Positions 1 to 10,352 of a DNA stretch of 64,000 nt are shown piece by piece. The stretch is from positions 18,042,001 through 18,106,000 of the forward strand of contig OX637339.1 of assembly GCA_951799405.1 (NCBI GenBank), in the 5' to 3' direction. Position 1 is the first letter of the stretch, and every line of letters begins with the position of its first letter. The position numbers and the translations under genes were made by a program. Under the pieces are notes generated by a model. It worked only from the letters and a program-made list of their open reading frames with translations, ran no database searches and was not told the DNA's origin. The stretch is from Agapetus fuscipes (Eukaryota > Arthropoda > Insecta > Trichoptera > Glossosomatidae).

Positions 1-780
1 TGTCTCTGCACGAAGACTAAGGATGAACTATTTTTTTAATAACAAAAATTGTCACAAATCCCTGCGTTCATTGGGACGGAGATAATAATTTTCATATGGA
101 ATATCTCAATAATTTTCATTTTTATTTAGAGTTCATGTCGCTAGATGACACTTTGTTCCCCAAACATATAGTGAGGCACTTCTCCACTATGTGTCCTGGA
201 CAATCTAGTTCTCCACCCCACAGTCGCATCTTGGAGATTGATTCGTTGATGGATCATGGATGATTTGTTTCCTGTGGCGCCATTTAATGGTCCAGGACCT
301 TATCAAGGACATTCAAGGAATGTTCTCAGTCCTCTTCTGAAAGTGGTGGTAGGTTGGTTCATTCGAATATTGACGGGCAAATTGTTCCATGCAACTGGTT
401 TATCTACCGCAAAGCTCCTGTCTGCAAAATTTGACGTGTCAGTCAAATCAGAGTGTGGTGTGTCTTAACATCCACAACATGTCTTCACATTTCAGTTGCG
501 TCAATTGGAAAATCTACATTGTGCTAAGACTACTATCTACATTTATACTACTTGTTAGGTTTATAATGGAAAGGTATCTCCTAGGATGTACTTACAGGAT
601 ACTTACTCCGGCTAGCTCTCATCAGCATCACTCTCAGGGCGTGGGGTTCCTTCCTTGTGTTGCTTACTTGTATTTTGGGAAGGTTTGAATATTAAAAGAT
701 AATTCTAACATGAACGAATAAGGGTTTATAAACTTAAGTAATATGGGGGAAAAGGGGAAATAAGGGAATAGCCCGACCTG
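1..780. other. No recognised feature
   Basis: AT-rich sequence with only short open frames of up to about 100 codons. None shows a domain I recognise and no repeat family of this window is seen here. Confidence 0.5.
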
Positions 781-1130
781 CACATTGTCACTAAAACACT
801 CCCTACTCTGTTGACTGGAGTTCCGAACTGAAGGCCTGGGGCAGCGCCCCAGGCTAGCGGTGGCTCACGAGGCGGACGCCTCCACACGTCGGAGCCCCTG
901 GGTGGGCGCTCCTATGCACTATGCCTCCTATGCCTCTGGTCCACAAGGCGGGTGCCTTGCTGGCAGGAAATCCAAGTAGATGGGGAGGAGGGAGCTCCAT
1001 GGTAATGCCCCCTCTTGCACCGCTTGGTGCTTGGTCGCCGACGTCCGAGTCGGCTTACATCTTGCCGGGAACTGATGAGCGACGGCCATCATTTTCTAAG
1101 TCGACTCAGAATTGAACCCTGGAATATCCT
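781..1130. other. GC-rich unclassified segment
   Basis: GC content rises sharply against the AT-rich surroundings. It contains a short palindrome (GGGGCAGCGCCCC) and a 64-codon open frame at 921-1115 rich in Pro, Gly and Ser. It could be a 5' fragment of a LINE or other imported element; no motif proves this. Confidence 0.3.
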
Positions 1131-1640
1131 TGTGTGTATTGAATCGATATTTATCACAGGATATGTCATCATTTGATGGCTCAATTAGAGTGTAGATTCC
1201 AGGGCTTTGTTGGCGCTGTGCTGCCGATCAGCCGCACACATTTATGGCCTTGTACGGTGCCTGGATTTACAGTGGAGGTAGACGCGGAGTGGATGATGAA
1301 ATTGGTTTTATATTCAAATACTCCGCCGAGGTATGGAGGCGAGTCCTTAAACTGAGACAGCCGGCCAAACGCAGCTCGGCGGTCGAGTTACAAAAAAATC
1401 ATAAGTACTATCTTTAATCTATCATAACGTTTTCAGGGTTCAATTTAATAAAGACTTCGGTTGATTTCTTTCACACATTTTTTTGTAAGATTCCGTTCAC
1501 AGAGCTATCTTTTGTACTGTTTGGCTCGACAGGTCCGATATAAGTCTAACGCTGCAGACAGCTTTGGCTCTTTTAAAAGCATGGCATAAAGATGGTACCT
1601 AAAACATTGGGAATTGAAGCATGCGGGATTTTACCAGAAT
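1131..1640. other. No recognised feature
   Basis: Unique-looking sequence. A 60-codon frame at 1173-1355 resembles nothing I know. Confidence 0.4.
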
Positions 1641-1732
1641 AATATATTTAGAATAAACGGATAGCCCGGGTGTAGCCTAGGAGTGGAACAGACTACCACC
1701 TAATGTGAGGAAGGCAAAGGCTGTTAGTAAAG
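1641..1732 (+). mobile_element. LINE-C fragment, C-terminal coding end
   Basis: The stretch near 1680-1722 reads as WNRLPPNVRKA, a C-terminal motif common in Jockey/CR1-type LINE proteins. The same bases occur inverted near 23760-23800. It stops near 1732, where CAGGGGTGTCCAACTC begins; that resembles a hAT terminal repeat, but no matching partner end was found. Confidence 0.5.
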
Positions 1733-1816
1733 CAGGGGTGTCCAACTCAAAATCGTGGCGGGCCAGATTTAGTACTTTTGTAATCGCTGCTGGCCAGAAA
1801 AAGTGTTATTATTTTT

Positions 1817-1932
1817 TAGCCGACGTTTCGGATCGGTTACACAATCCCTCATGAGGGCGGTCTTTTTGTGTGTAAGGTTGGTCTTCGACTGATTTGTGAT
1901 GAGCTTCTGTTGCGGGTCAGTGCAGGGCGGGG
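1817..1932 (-). repeat. Foldback-family repeat with degenerate hammerhead-like core
   Basis: About 115 bp shared with 60064-60170. On the minus strand it has a GGAT/ATCC-type stem followed by GAAACGTC. The CTGATGA box is altered to CTCATGA here, so this copy would not fold as a canonical hammerhead. Confidence 0.5.
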
Positions 1933-2350
1933 TGAGGAGGGGCGCTGCATTTCTCTCTTCTTTTGTTTTGTCGTCATATGTATATATATCAAAAAGTATG
2001 GCCACATCTTTTTTGCCAGACTCTACAGCAGCCCTGTGGGAGCGCCTCCCCCTCACAGCCTGCCACCCTTCAAGAGTAGCCACCCCCCGCGGGGGGGCGA
2101 TAGCTTTGGGCGTGCTTATTGGATCCCGGGTCCGCCGAATCTCAAATTTGAATTTGAATCTCGAATGGGTGAAGTGAAGTACCCCCCGCATCCGTTCCAC
2201 TCTTTCTACCTTCCCACATCACATCGTCCCTTACTTCCATCCCCGTCCCAGCCCGTGAGAAATCCACCAAAAACATATTTACAACAATAATAACTACACA
2301 GTTAAAAAAAAAAACGAAACGTCGAGAATAATGTAAGTTCTCTTATAATG
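1933..2350. other. Unclassified segment with foldback-family piece
   Basis: Moderately GC-rich from 2025 to 2230, with a run of C and G around 2085. Overlapping 140-codon frames on both strands look like chance openings. At 2313-2345, ACGAAACGTCGAG followed by AATAATGTAAGTTCTCT matches the loop of the foldback at 30911-31120. Confidence 0.4.
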
Positions 2351-2396
2351 GTTTGTGTCATATACGATCAAAACAAAAAAAAATAACTGTGTAGTT

Positions 2397-2603
2397 ATCT
2401 AAGTCTAAATTGCAAAGATATGTATCATTTGAGATTCATATTCAATGCATTCCCACAAGCAGACATGCAAAATTTCGCGCTCACACATGCTGCATGTGGA
2501 CCTACAATATAAAAACCCAATCTCAAATGAACATAAGCCCAGCAACTCTTTCCGACCTTCCCTGAAACAGGGGTGACATTGGCAAAGTAAACCATTAGCA
2601 TAA
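2397..2603 (-). mobile_element. LINE-A 3' module, truncated
   Basis: Inverted copy from the tail (ATCTAAGTCTAAATTGC) to the GGCAAAGT block. The 5' third of the module is missing, and the copy ends against a foldback-family fragment. Confidence 0.8.
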
Positions 2604-2700
2604 TTATAATGAAACCATAGTTTTAATGATTGTAAATATGTCAAACGACCGTAATTCCAACCTAAACCTAACAATAACCAAAAATATAGTTGTGAATAGA
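2604..2700 (-). repeat. Foldback-family fragment
   Basis: On the minus strand GGAATTACGGTCGTTTGAC matches 30930-30950 and 29357-29375. All three lie next to or inside other repeats. Confidence 0.55.
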
Positions 2701-2734
2701 GCTAAATTTTGGTAAAATGTATGCCCACTAATAC

Positions 2735-2805
2735 ATTTTGTGGGCATGCATTTAATACGAATTTTAAATTTTATATATCTTTGCAACTTAGATTCTAGAT
2801 TATAG
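2735..2805 (+). mobile_element. LINE-A 3' module, 3' end only
   Basis: Runs from TGTGGGCATGCATTTAAT to TTTGCAACTTAGATT, ending in a TTCTAGATTATAGA tail. A small palindrome (GCCCACTAATACATTTTGTGGGC spans 2729-2751) marks its left edge. Confidence 0.65.
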
Positions 2806-3125
2806 ACAATTAGTATATTTTGTTTTAAATTGAATTATACAACCAAGCCTATTACCAGAATTTAAACTATATTTTTTTACAATCTGGGTCATCACCTCCT
2901 CACCCATCTCTCCGGGCACTAGAAAACGATCTGCCAACATTCCAACCCCCACATCCAATACCCGAAGTATTAAAAAATTGTTAAACGCAACCCTAGCGTT
3001 CATCAGGAAATATATTAAAACTTAAAAACTGCATCTAGTGAACGTTTCAGTTTACATACTTTTTTTTTTGGTGAAATGATTTTTTTGAGTTAAAAACGTC
3101 AAGTTTTAAAATAGGGGTGTAGATT
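2806..3125. other. No recognised feature
   Basis: AT-rich. A 67-codon minus-strand frame covers most of it, with no motif I recognise. Confidence 0.4.
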
Positions 3126-3127
3126 CG

Positions 3128-3262
3128 GGTTCCATGGTAGAAATAGACAGTGACAAAACGATACATGATAAACGACACATGATAAAACAACACATGTCAG
3201 AACATCACAATGACAAAACATCACAGGAAATTACGTCACAATTACAAAACATCACAAGACAA
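3128..3262 (+). repeat. Short-period CATCACA/GACAAAA repeat
   Basis: Starts GGTTCCATGGTAGAA and continues as degenerate units of about 15 bp (GACAAAACATCACA and variants). A relative with the same start lies at 31166-31320 and an inverted one at 3838-3936. Confidence 0.6.
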
Positions 3263-3450
3263 GATGTTTGTTTTGTCATAGTTATGTATTTTCTGTGTTG
3301 TTTCCTGAGGCTATTGAAAGTGCTGAAATAGAGTTTTTAGTACTATAATTAATTTAGGTATTTCTCTTAAGATTTTAGAAAAAATTATAAGTTCATTTAT
3401 GTAACGAATGAGGTGATTTACTATAGACAATGTAATCGTGTTATTTTGTC

Positions 3451-3709
3451 ATCTAAATCTAAACATAAATCTAAGTTGCAAAGGTATACATCATTTGACA
3501 TTCATATTAAATGCATTACAGCAAGCAAACTCGTATAAGTTCGCGCTAACACATGCCGCATGTGGACCTACAATATAAAAACCCATTCTCAAATAAGCAT
3601 AAGCCCTGCAACTCTTGCCGAACTTCCCTGAAACAGGGGGGACATTGGCAAAGTCAACCATCTACTTACAGTTTGGGTGGTCAGCCTCACACCAACCTAT
3701 AAGTCAAGG
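3451..3709 (-). mobile_element. LINE-A 3' module, full length
   Basis: Inverted copy from an ATCTAAATCTAA-type tail to CCAACCTATAAGTCAAGG, so both module boundaries are present. Confidence 0.85.
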
Positions 3710-3837
3710 TCATTGTGATGTAGTTTATGTGCTGTTACATAGTGCCGCAAAAGAGCCGCACAAGACAGGGAAGGATGGAGGAGAAGAGTGAAAGAAATTG
3801 CTGCAAGCCAATCCCAGGATTGAACCAAGAGAAGAAG

Positions 3838-3936
3838 ACATAGTGATGTTTTGTCGTGTGATGTTCTGTCGCATGTTATTCTGTAATGCGTCGTTTTGTC
3901 ACTGTGCCGTTTTAACCCGTCACCGTAGATTCGCAT
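3838..3936 (-). repeat. Short-period CATCACA/GACAAAA repeat, inverted copy
   Basis: GATGTTTTGTCGTGTGATG and later units are the complement of the repeat at 3128-3262. It ends near TCACCGTAGATTCG, the counterpart of that copy's start. Confidence 0.55.
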
Positions 3937-4150
3937 ATTTATAAAAATCCACCCTGCCTGCCGCAATTAATTCTGAAGCCTCCTATCAACCACGGCACTA
4001 ACAGACACCGCGAAAACCGCGCCTGCATATTTATTTTTTGCACCGTGTTTTGCAAATATTGAAAACGAGAATTAAACCAGTAGGGACCTTTTCTTTTTCT
4101 TCTTTTAATGAAGCTTTTGTAGAGGACTGCAAGATTCTAAAAATACATCG

Positions 4151-4300
4151 ACAGTTTTAAGGTAAGACTGAATAAGTGACACATTAAGCCAACATGGGTT
4201 TCTCAGATAAATGCAATGGTTTTCTATTTTCTACGAGAGAAAACACAAAAAAAGTTAAAATATTGTACTTAGTTAAGAAGTTTTTCATGAGAAGTACAAA
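4151..4300 (-). mobile_element. MITE-1 fragment
   Basis: Matches the inverted strand of 36093-36343 through AAGGTAAGACTGAATAAGTG, GGGTTTCTCAGATAAA and the TTTTCTACGAGAGAAAA block. The second half is lost. Confidence 0.6.
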
Positions 4301-4558
4301 CAGTTCGTTCCTTGAGTGCTTGTTTAGCTTCTCTACCATTTGTTTCGAATTCTTGACATTGTCTTTAAAATTAAATTATACATAAACTTAGCGGAGAAAA
4401 AAACGTAAAACCCGAATATGTGAGAGTGGCTTTAAATATTTTAAAATTAATTTCCTTTGGTCACATTATTCCAGTGCACATACAAACATTGCTTATGTGA
4501 AATTACCTGTGATGGACATAACACAAACAAGCACTAAAAGGACGAGTTTTTATAGTAT

Positions 4559-5000
4559 TGTCATGTAAAAAGCGAATACACATAAATATTTCGGTAGGAG
4601 CTGTATATGAGTAGGATGAATTATTATAAGTACCTAGGGTAAAGAGAAATTATAAGAAAGTAACTAGCAATCATCACCATTATGTACTCGAAGCTTTTGG
4701 AAGACCGTTCTCTCGAAGGTTCTGGCAAAATTGGCCTCTAGCAATTTCTATTACTGAGGTATAAAAGGGCGCGAACAGCTTGCAGCAGTCAGTCTATATA
4801 CGACAGTCTTCTTCTGATCACGAAAGACAGTGTAAGTGAGCGCAAACCATCTGTGAAATAAATATTAATTGCTAAACCATAAATGTGAATTGTAAAAAAA
4901 AATATAAATTGTTAAATAAATCTAAGTGTAGAATAAATATCCTGTAAAGACGACCAGTTTATTTTCAATTGAAGACTATTTGAACCCTAAAGACATAACA
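4559..5000 (+). mobile_element. Solo LTR, 442 bp
   Basis: Begins TGTCATGTAAA, ends GACATAACA, and is flanked by a perfect 4 bp duplication GTAT (4555-4558, 5001-5004). It has a TATA box (TATAAAAG, 4760) and AATAAA signals in the second half, giving the + orientation. Relatives are at 15187-15606 and 61890-62270. The 4 bp duplication fits a gypsy-type integrase. No internal region is present, as expected after LTR-LTR recombination. Confidence 0.8.
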
Positions 5001-5293
5001 GTATGTATACAGTTCATACAAGAATAAGTTCCTCGTCTACGAAGCTGAAGCTTGTATGTATATAAAATATACAAAATACATAAATAAATACCACATTACA
5101 TACACACCTGTTATAACCTACACACATGTGTACCAACTTCAGGTTGATTGAACCAATCAAAAATTACCGAAACATTTTCCGAATACCTCTTCGATCCGCC
5201 CCTGAATTTTGGGGCCTATTTTAGGATAGGGATGTCCTCGAGAATAAATGTTTATTATATTTAATGGAAGTATTTTTTCATTACACGCTTAAC

Positions 5294-5690
5294 GCATTTA
5301 AGCTACACATATAGTGTAACTTCTTGCCTGCGTTATCACCGAAGGGTTCTCATGTGGAATTCAAGACCCTTTTATCTTTACGGGTTAAGGGGTCGGCCTC
5401 ACGCCGACCACTTCAGTTGAAGGGGCTGATTCTCATTTCTAGTGAAGGCTGAGTAAACCTCAGAAAAATGAAATAAGCACCAAAAAGGGAAATCATTTCT
5501 GGCCTCACGCCGACCACTTCAGTTGAGGGGCTGATTCTCATTTCTAGTGAAGGCTGAGTAAACCTCAGAAAAATGAAATAAGCACCAAAAATGGAAATCA
5601 TTTCTGGCACCCTCGGTGGACATCGAACTCTTGCTCTCGGCATGGAATGCAAGCATTCTATCAACTGATCTATCGACTAAACTAGCGATT
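5294..5690 (-). mobile_element. SINE-2 copy with internal tandem duplication
   Basis: Inverted SINE-2: the 3' end (AAGCTACACATATAGTGTAA) is at the left. The tRNA-like head is at 5607-5685, with CGAACTCTTGC in the box B position. The middle segment from GGCCTCACGCCGACC to AATCATTTCT occurs twice (about 5394-5506 and 5507-5616), nearly identical, which other copies lack. Confidence 0.8.
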
Positions 5691-5994
5691 TTACATAAAT
5701 ATTACACTCAGAATATTTAAAATCTGAGGAATACATGTGATGTCATCTGGCCGGGCTAAAGACAGTAAAGAGCGTCATAATTTCAATATAATATGATGTA
5801 GATAATTTGAAAAAACAGTAAAGTGCACCGTACTGCATTTAGCATTATTGCTAAATGTGCGGGCTCACAGTGCTGTGAAATAGAAAAAAAATCCCTGATT
5901 GTCGGGAATACATTTTTTATTCACTATAGGTGACGACACATATCCAAGGGATATTTTTAATATTCGGAGTCAATTGGAATAATGATTTTTATAT
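5691..5994. other. No recognised feature
   Basis: AT-rich linker between two SINE-2 copies of opposite orientation. Confidence 0.4.
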
Positions 5995-6122
5995 CATCAC
6001 AACTGAAGTGGTTGGCGTGAGGCCGGCCCCCATACCCGTAAAAATAAGTAGGTCTCGAATCGGCGCATGCGACCCCTTTGGAGATAACGCAGACAAGAAG
6101 TTACAATATATGTGTAGCTAGA
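5995..6122 (+). mobile_element. SINE-2, 3' half
   Basis: From AACTGAAGTGGTTGGCGTG through GATAACGCAGACAAGAAG to ATATGTGTAGCTAG. The tRNA-like head is absent. Confidence 0.75.
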
Positions 6123-6180
6123 AAAAACAAGAATTTATCGTCTTCTTACTTCTTCCTCTTGTTATAGATCTAGGATCTGT

Positions 6181-6450
6181 TTATTGTGGAACTCCCTCCT
6201 GTGATGCAGAAGACCAGCTGTTCTTCCATCTTTTGGTAGGGCGACCTGATAGACGCTGGCCGTCCGGTATCTCCTGTGCCACGACTCTATATCTTTCCAT
6301 TCTTCGTTCATACGGTCTACATGGTACCTCCAGAACCGTCTCCTCTTCCTGCTTCATCTGACGATATCCTCTGTGTCGCACATGCTTTTGATTTCTGAAT
6401 TCCTCAATCTATTTCTCAGTGTTTTTGCAGCAATGGTGCGGAGAGTTTTG
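6181..6450 (-). pseudogene. LINE remnant, C-terminal region
   Basis: A minus-strand frame of 66 codons (6381-6181) contains GRPTKRWKN, which resembles the GRP-x-RW segment near the end of many LINE proteins. It is truncated at both ends and not matched elsewhere in the window. Family uncertain. Confidence 0.4.
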
Positions 6451-6820
6451 AATGAATGTACAATTAAAAGTATCAGATACATTTTTTTATCTGCTTACGT
6501 TCCATCTGCGTGTATCCCTCCCTAGCTCCATCCAACCTTTCTCTGTTTATCTTTTGCTAATATTGTTTGTCGACCGTGTTTTCTTTGCTAGAGAAGCACA
6601 GCATGCTGGGAGAAAGAGAGAGACAGAGGAAGGTGGAAGGAGGTTTTTTAGCGTTTGACGTTGGAAAAGAGAAAACCCCCACAGATGTAACCACCTATAT
6701 TGTAACGAATATGTAATGTTGTGTTTTGTTTGTCTGTGCCAGTTAACTATAAAGTATGTGATGTCTCTCTACAAATAAATAGATGATAGGTTCTTTTTAA
6801 TTTGTATTTGATATTGATTT
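6451..6820. other. No recognised feature
   Basis: No shared repeat or coding motif seen. A purine-rich patch lies at 6609-6650. Confidence 0.4.
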
Positions 6821-6973
6821 GTATTGTGCGAGATTGTGAAAGAATGGATGATGAAAGACTTACAGAGTGTGTGTGCAGAGGAAATGTGAAAGGAAAAAGA
6901 GGAAAGGGGAGACCGAGAAAAGTTGGAACAGATTGGTGGAATTGGGAAAATAGGAATATACATACAAAAGCAT
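6821..6973 (+). pseudogene. LINE-B C-terminal region, 5' part of a split copy
   Basis: GTGAAAGGAAAAAGAGG and GGGGAGACCGAGAAAAGT correspond to the KGRGRPRK region of LINE-B (compare 58081-58115). The copy is cut at 6973 by SINE-1 and resumes at 7261. Confidence 0.65.
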
Positions 6974-7260
6974 GACCGGTCCGTAGTCCAGGTGGTAACA
7001 CTTCGGACTCCTAACTGGAAGGTCGTGGGTTCGAATCCCGGCGGAGCACAAAAAGTATACCATTTATATTTTCAAATTTGCTATTCGCTGGGTTGAAAAA
7101 TTCATAAACCTTTACCAAAGACCGGTCATCAAAAGGTCCATCCAGCCTTACAACAACTGGGTCTTGCTTGAGAATTGGCGCTTTCTACAGCGACGACCAA
7201 GCTCGCAGAGGGCTCTTGAGGTGTGATACACACAAAAACAGCGCTTACCAAATAAATCAG
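6974..7260 (+). mobile_element. SINE-1 (tRNA head, no 5S part), inserted in LINE-B
   Basis: The tRNA-derived head at 6974-7050 has box A-like GTAGTCCAGGTGG and box B GGTTCGAATCC. The core runs from GCTGGGTTGAAAAATTC to GCGACGACCAAGCTCG, followed by the LINE-C-like 3' end GAGGGCTCTTGAGGTGTG. Flanking AAAGCA on both sides (6967 region, 7267 region) is a possible short TSD. Confidence 0.85.
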
Positions 7261-7416
7261 CAAGTTTTAAAGCAAATGTAAAAGAAGGTAATCTATGAAA
7301 AAGGTGATGGATATGAGACAACTGAAATAGGTATGCAAGGATAAGAAAAAATGGAGGTAAACCTACAGAGGCTCTGACCAACCCTAGCGGAATGGTGGCA
7401 GAGTTGCAGTAACAGC
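7261..7416 (+). pseudogene. LINE-B 3' end, second part of the split copy
   Basis: Resumes with GTAAAAGAAGG and runs through AGGATAAGAAAAAATGGAG to CTCTGACCAACCCTAGCGG and GGCAGAGTTGCAGTAAC, the LINE-B terminus. Confidence 0.7.
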
Positions 7417-7587
7417 TCGAGTGTTTGGTCGGATGTTCTAGTAAAGAAGCTCGCATGTACCGATTCTCAGTGTTCCGAGAATGATCTTTATTCTTGCTAT
7501 AAAAAATGAACCAAAACTCTCTGTAGGAAAAATGCCAACCGACCGTTGTATCCATACAAAATAAACCAAACCCCACATGAAATCCTA

Positions 7588-7684
7588 CTGCGGTTCCCTG
7601 AAACCTGGGTGGCATTAGCACAAGTGAATCATGTTCTTACAGCATGGGAGGTCAGCCTCATACCGACCTATCAGTCAACGAACA
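7588..7684 (-). mobile_element. LINE-A 3' module, 5' part only
   Basis: Diverged inverted fragment: TTCCCTGAAACCTGGGTGG to CGACCTATCAGTCAACG. Confidence 0.6.
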
Positions 7685-7801
7685 AGAATGAATATAAGTA
7701 CAAAGAGAACGGATTATTTATTACAAACAATTGAGAAAATAAACATACGCACAAATTGTATATTTCAGATTATCGGATAAAGGCGCATTCCTCATTTTCA
7801 A

Positions 7802-8053
7802 GTCTATAATCTGTAATCTAAGTTGCAAGGATATATTACCATTCAAAGCTCATATCCAATTTATGCCCACAAACACGTGTTAGTTTACGCTTACAAATGA
7901 TGAATGTGTGCTTACAAATTAAAATCAAAACCTCAGATGAACATAATCCCTGCAACTTTTGTCGACCTACCCTGTGTGAACAGGGGTGACATTGGCAAAG
8001 TGAACCATTTTTTAAAGTATGGGTGATCAGCCGCATACCTACCTAAAGTCAGG
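7802..8053 (-). mobile_element. LINE-A 3' module, near full length
   Basis: ATTATAG-type tail (CTATAATCTGTAATCTAAG) at the left and CCTAAAGTCAGGGA at the right. Belongs to the subfamily with GTTTGTGGGCAT near its 3' end. Confidence 0.8.
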
Positions 8054-8611
8054 GAATCGGGCAAGTCAAAGTCAAGTCATTTCCTAATGCTCCAAAACCA
8101 ATGTACCCAAAATTTAAAAACATGACCTTTATACTTAACCAAAAAATCTACGAAACCTAGAACAGCACCTCTATCGTATGTTTTAGTTTCTATACATTTT
8201 AAGTTGAGTTTTAAATTAAAGTTTAATACTCGTCGTATAAACCATAAGCCCTTGTTGCTATTTGAGTGGTTTAGAAACAAAAGCGTCAATCTAGGATGTT
8301 ATCTAAAATTAGATACGTATATGGAAATGATGAGGGAATGATTTACAGTGTTTCTATATATTTTAATCGATTTTTATTATAAGTGTAGATTGCCGATTTT
8401 GATTATATGCGCATTTAATTCCGAGCATATTTGCGAAAGGAAACTTGTCTGAAATACAAGGCGAAGCCGCAACGTCTAAGATTATTATTATTGTTTTATG
8501 TAGACAGCGGATTTATATGAAGATACACGCTTCATTAAATATGCACATCATATCGTTACGAACGTATGAGTTTGTGTGGACGTGAGCCTAGGCACGCTGA
8601 TTGGTGTGTGT
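8054..8611. other. No recognised feature
   Basis: AT-rich. A 70-codon minus-strand frame at 8077-8289 shows no known motif. Confidence 0.4.
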
Positions 8612-9043
8612 GATAATAATAATAATATTAGGATGATTTATTTGGCCAGCGCTGTTTTTGTGTGTATCACACCTCAAGAGCCCTCTGCGAGCTCGGTCGT
8701 CGCTGTAGAAAGCGCCAATTCTCAAGCAAGACCCAGTTTTTGTAAGGTTGGATGGACCTTTCAGTGACCGGTCTTTGGTAAAGGTATGAATTTCAATCCA
8801 GCGAAGAGCACATTTGGAAATATAAATGGTATTTTTTTGTGCTCCGCCGGGATTCGAATCCACAGCCTTCCGTTTACGAGTGCGAAGTGTTGCCACTGGA
8901 CTACGGACCGGTCCAAGAAATGCCACAACACGCGGTGTACCTGAGCGGTCACCAATCCAGGTAGCATCCGCGCCCAATGTTGCTTAACTTCGGTGATCTG
9001 ATGAGAACCGGTGCTTTCAACATGGTATCGTCGTTGACCATGT
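8612..9043 (-). mobile_element. SINE-1, full 5S-tRNA form with ATT tail
   Basis: Reading the minus strand: a 5S-rRNA-derived head (about 9043-8917, with CACCGAAGTTAAGCAAC and ATTGGTGACCGCTC), then the tRNA-derived part with box B GATTCGAATCC, the core, and a LINE-C-like 3' end closed by an ATT repeat at 8612-8630. The 5S internal promoter blocks remain recognisable, but no poly-T terminator follows, so this is a retroposon and not a 5S gene. Confidence 0.85.
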
Positions 9044-9502
9044 CTCTGGTATAATGTCGAACAAGTATCTACCATGTTCGAGAATCGTCTCTGCCGCCCT
9101 TATAAATACGAGCAAAAATTCTGTGGGACAGACAGAGTTGCTTAGACCATTGTAACGCGAAGGCCTATATGCAGAGAATGAAGAGTGAACTGTACATTTC
9201 ATACTTCAATGATGTGGAGCGGCTCATGGATGTCTCCTCCTATTCGCATTTCAAGAGGATGGGAACAAACAGAGACAAATGGCTGACACAACAAGGCATT
9301 ATGGAACATGGAATGATTTACCAGTATCTGTGTTCCCTTCCCAATTTAATCTGGTTTTATTCAAAACCAACATCAATCGCCATCTCCTTGCAGCGCCTCA
9401 CGACAGAAGCAACAATACAAGCAACACCTCTGCGGCACCCTTCCAGGGTGACATAGAACCCCAAGACTCTCAAGAATTGGGGAGCCTTCTGCAAAGGTCA
9501 AC
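9044..9502 (+). pseudogene. LINE-D C-terminal fragment and 3' end
   Basis: The frame at 9279-9551 contains TTWNDLPVSVFPSQFN-like residues followed by FKTNINRHLL, a Jockey/CR1-type C-terminal motif. The 3' end, CACCTCTGCGGCACC then GACATAGAACCCCAAGA, resembles the poly-A-tailed SINE-1 end at 9850-9925. The first 220 bp are only tentatively part of it. Confidence 0.6.
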
Positions 9503-9945
9503 GACGTTAGCCATGTTGAAAGCACCGGTTCCCATAGATCACCGAAGTTAAGCAACATTGGGCGTGGTCAGTGCTTGGATGGGTAACCGCTCAGGTACAC
9601 CGCGTGTCGTTGGCATCTTGGACCGGTCCGTAGTCCGTAGTGGCAACACTTCGGACTCGTAAATGGAAGGTTGTGGATTCGGATCCCGGCGGAGCACAAA
9701 AATATACCATTTATATTTCGAATGCGCTCTTCGCTGGGTTGAAAAATTCATAAACCTTTACCAATGACCGGTCACCAAAGGTCCATCCAGCCTTACAGCA
9801 ACTGGGTCTTGCTTGAGTATTGGCGCTTTGTAGCGACGACCAAGCTCGTACACCTCTGCGGCACTACAACAAGTGTCATAGACCCCTAGAGTCTTTAGAA
9901 TCTAGGGAGTCTCCCGCACAGGATTTAAAAAAAAAAAAAAAAAGG
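9503..9945 (+). mobile_element. SINE-1, 5S-tRNA form with poly-A tail
   Basis: 5S-derived head at 9506-9623 (GTCAACGACGTTAGCC to GTGTCGTTGGCATC), tRNA part at 9624-9700 (box B GATTCGGATCC), core to 9850. It then has a 75 bp 3' end CACCTCTGCGGCAC...GGGAGTCTCCCGCACAGG, and poly-A at 9927-9943. This 3' end differs wholly from the ATT-tailed form. Confidence 0.85.
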
Positions 9946-10352
9946 GTTCATTAAAAAAAAGAAGGCACTGCCTTAACAAGATCATGATGACCCATTCATT
10001 CCTAACTCTATCCTTTAGATTTTTTTCTGTCATGCTTCTCGAATAGACAATATCGCAAAAACGCGCATATCCTAATAAACTGATACAATAACAAGTCTAT
10101 TGTTTACAAATGTGTGTTATATAAACGAGAAATGGGGGATTACCCGCCAGTCTTTGGTATCCAGCTATGTGTGGAGAGGATACTGAGAAGTGTACAGGAA
10201 ATATGCCCGGCAATGTACTAGAAATAGCATTACATCGACTAATACCTCAAAGGTATCCAACGCGTGAAATACCTTCACAATCTCCATAGAGATAAGATGG
10301 CTCAAATTGGGAACAGGAGATTTTAAAAATGTTATATTTTTCGGGGTTCCTT
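9946..10352. other. No recognised feature
   Basis: AT-rich; neither coding motifs nor window repeats seen. Confidence 0.4.

Noticed and set aside
1733..1800. Complete hAT element starting CAGGGGTGTCCAACTC
   Set aside because: No matching inverted end or 8 bp duplication found within the next kilobases.
6974..7050. Functional tRNA gene
   Set aside because: Box A and box B spacing is tRNA-like, but arms do not pair properly and it heads a dispersed SINE.
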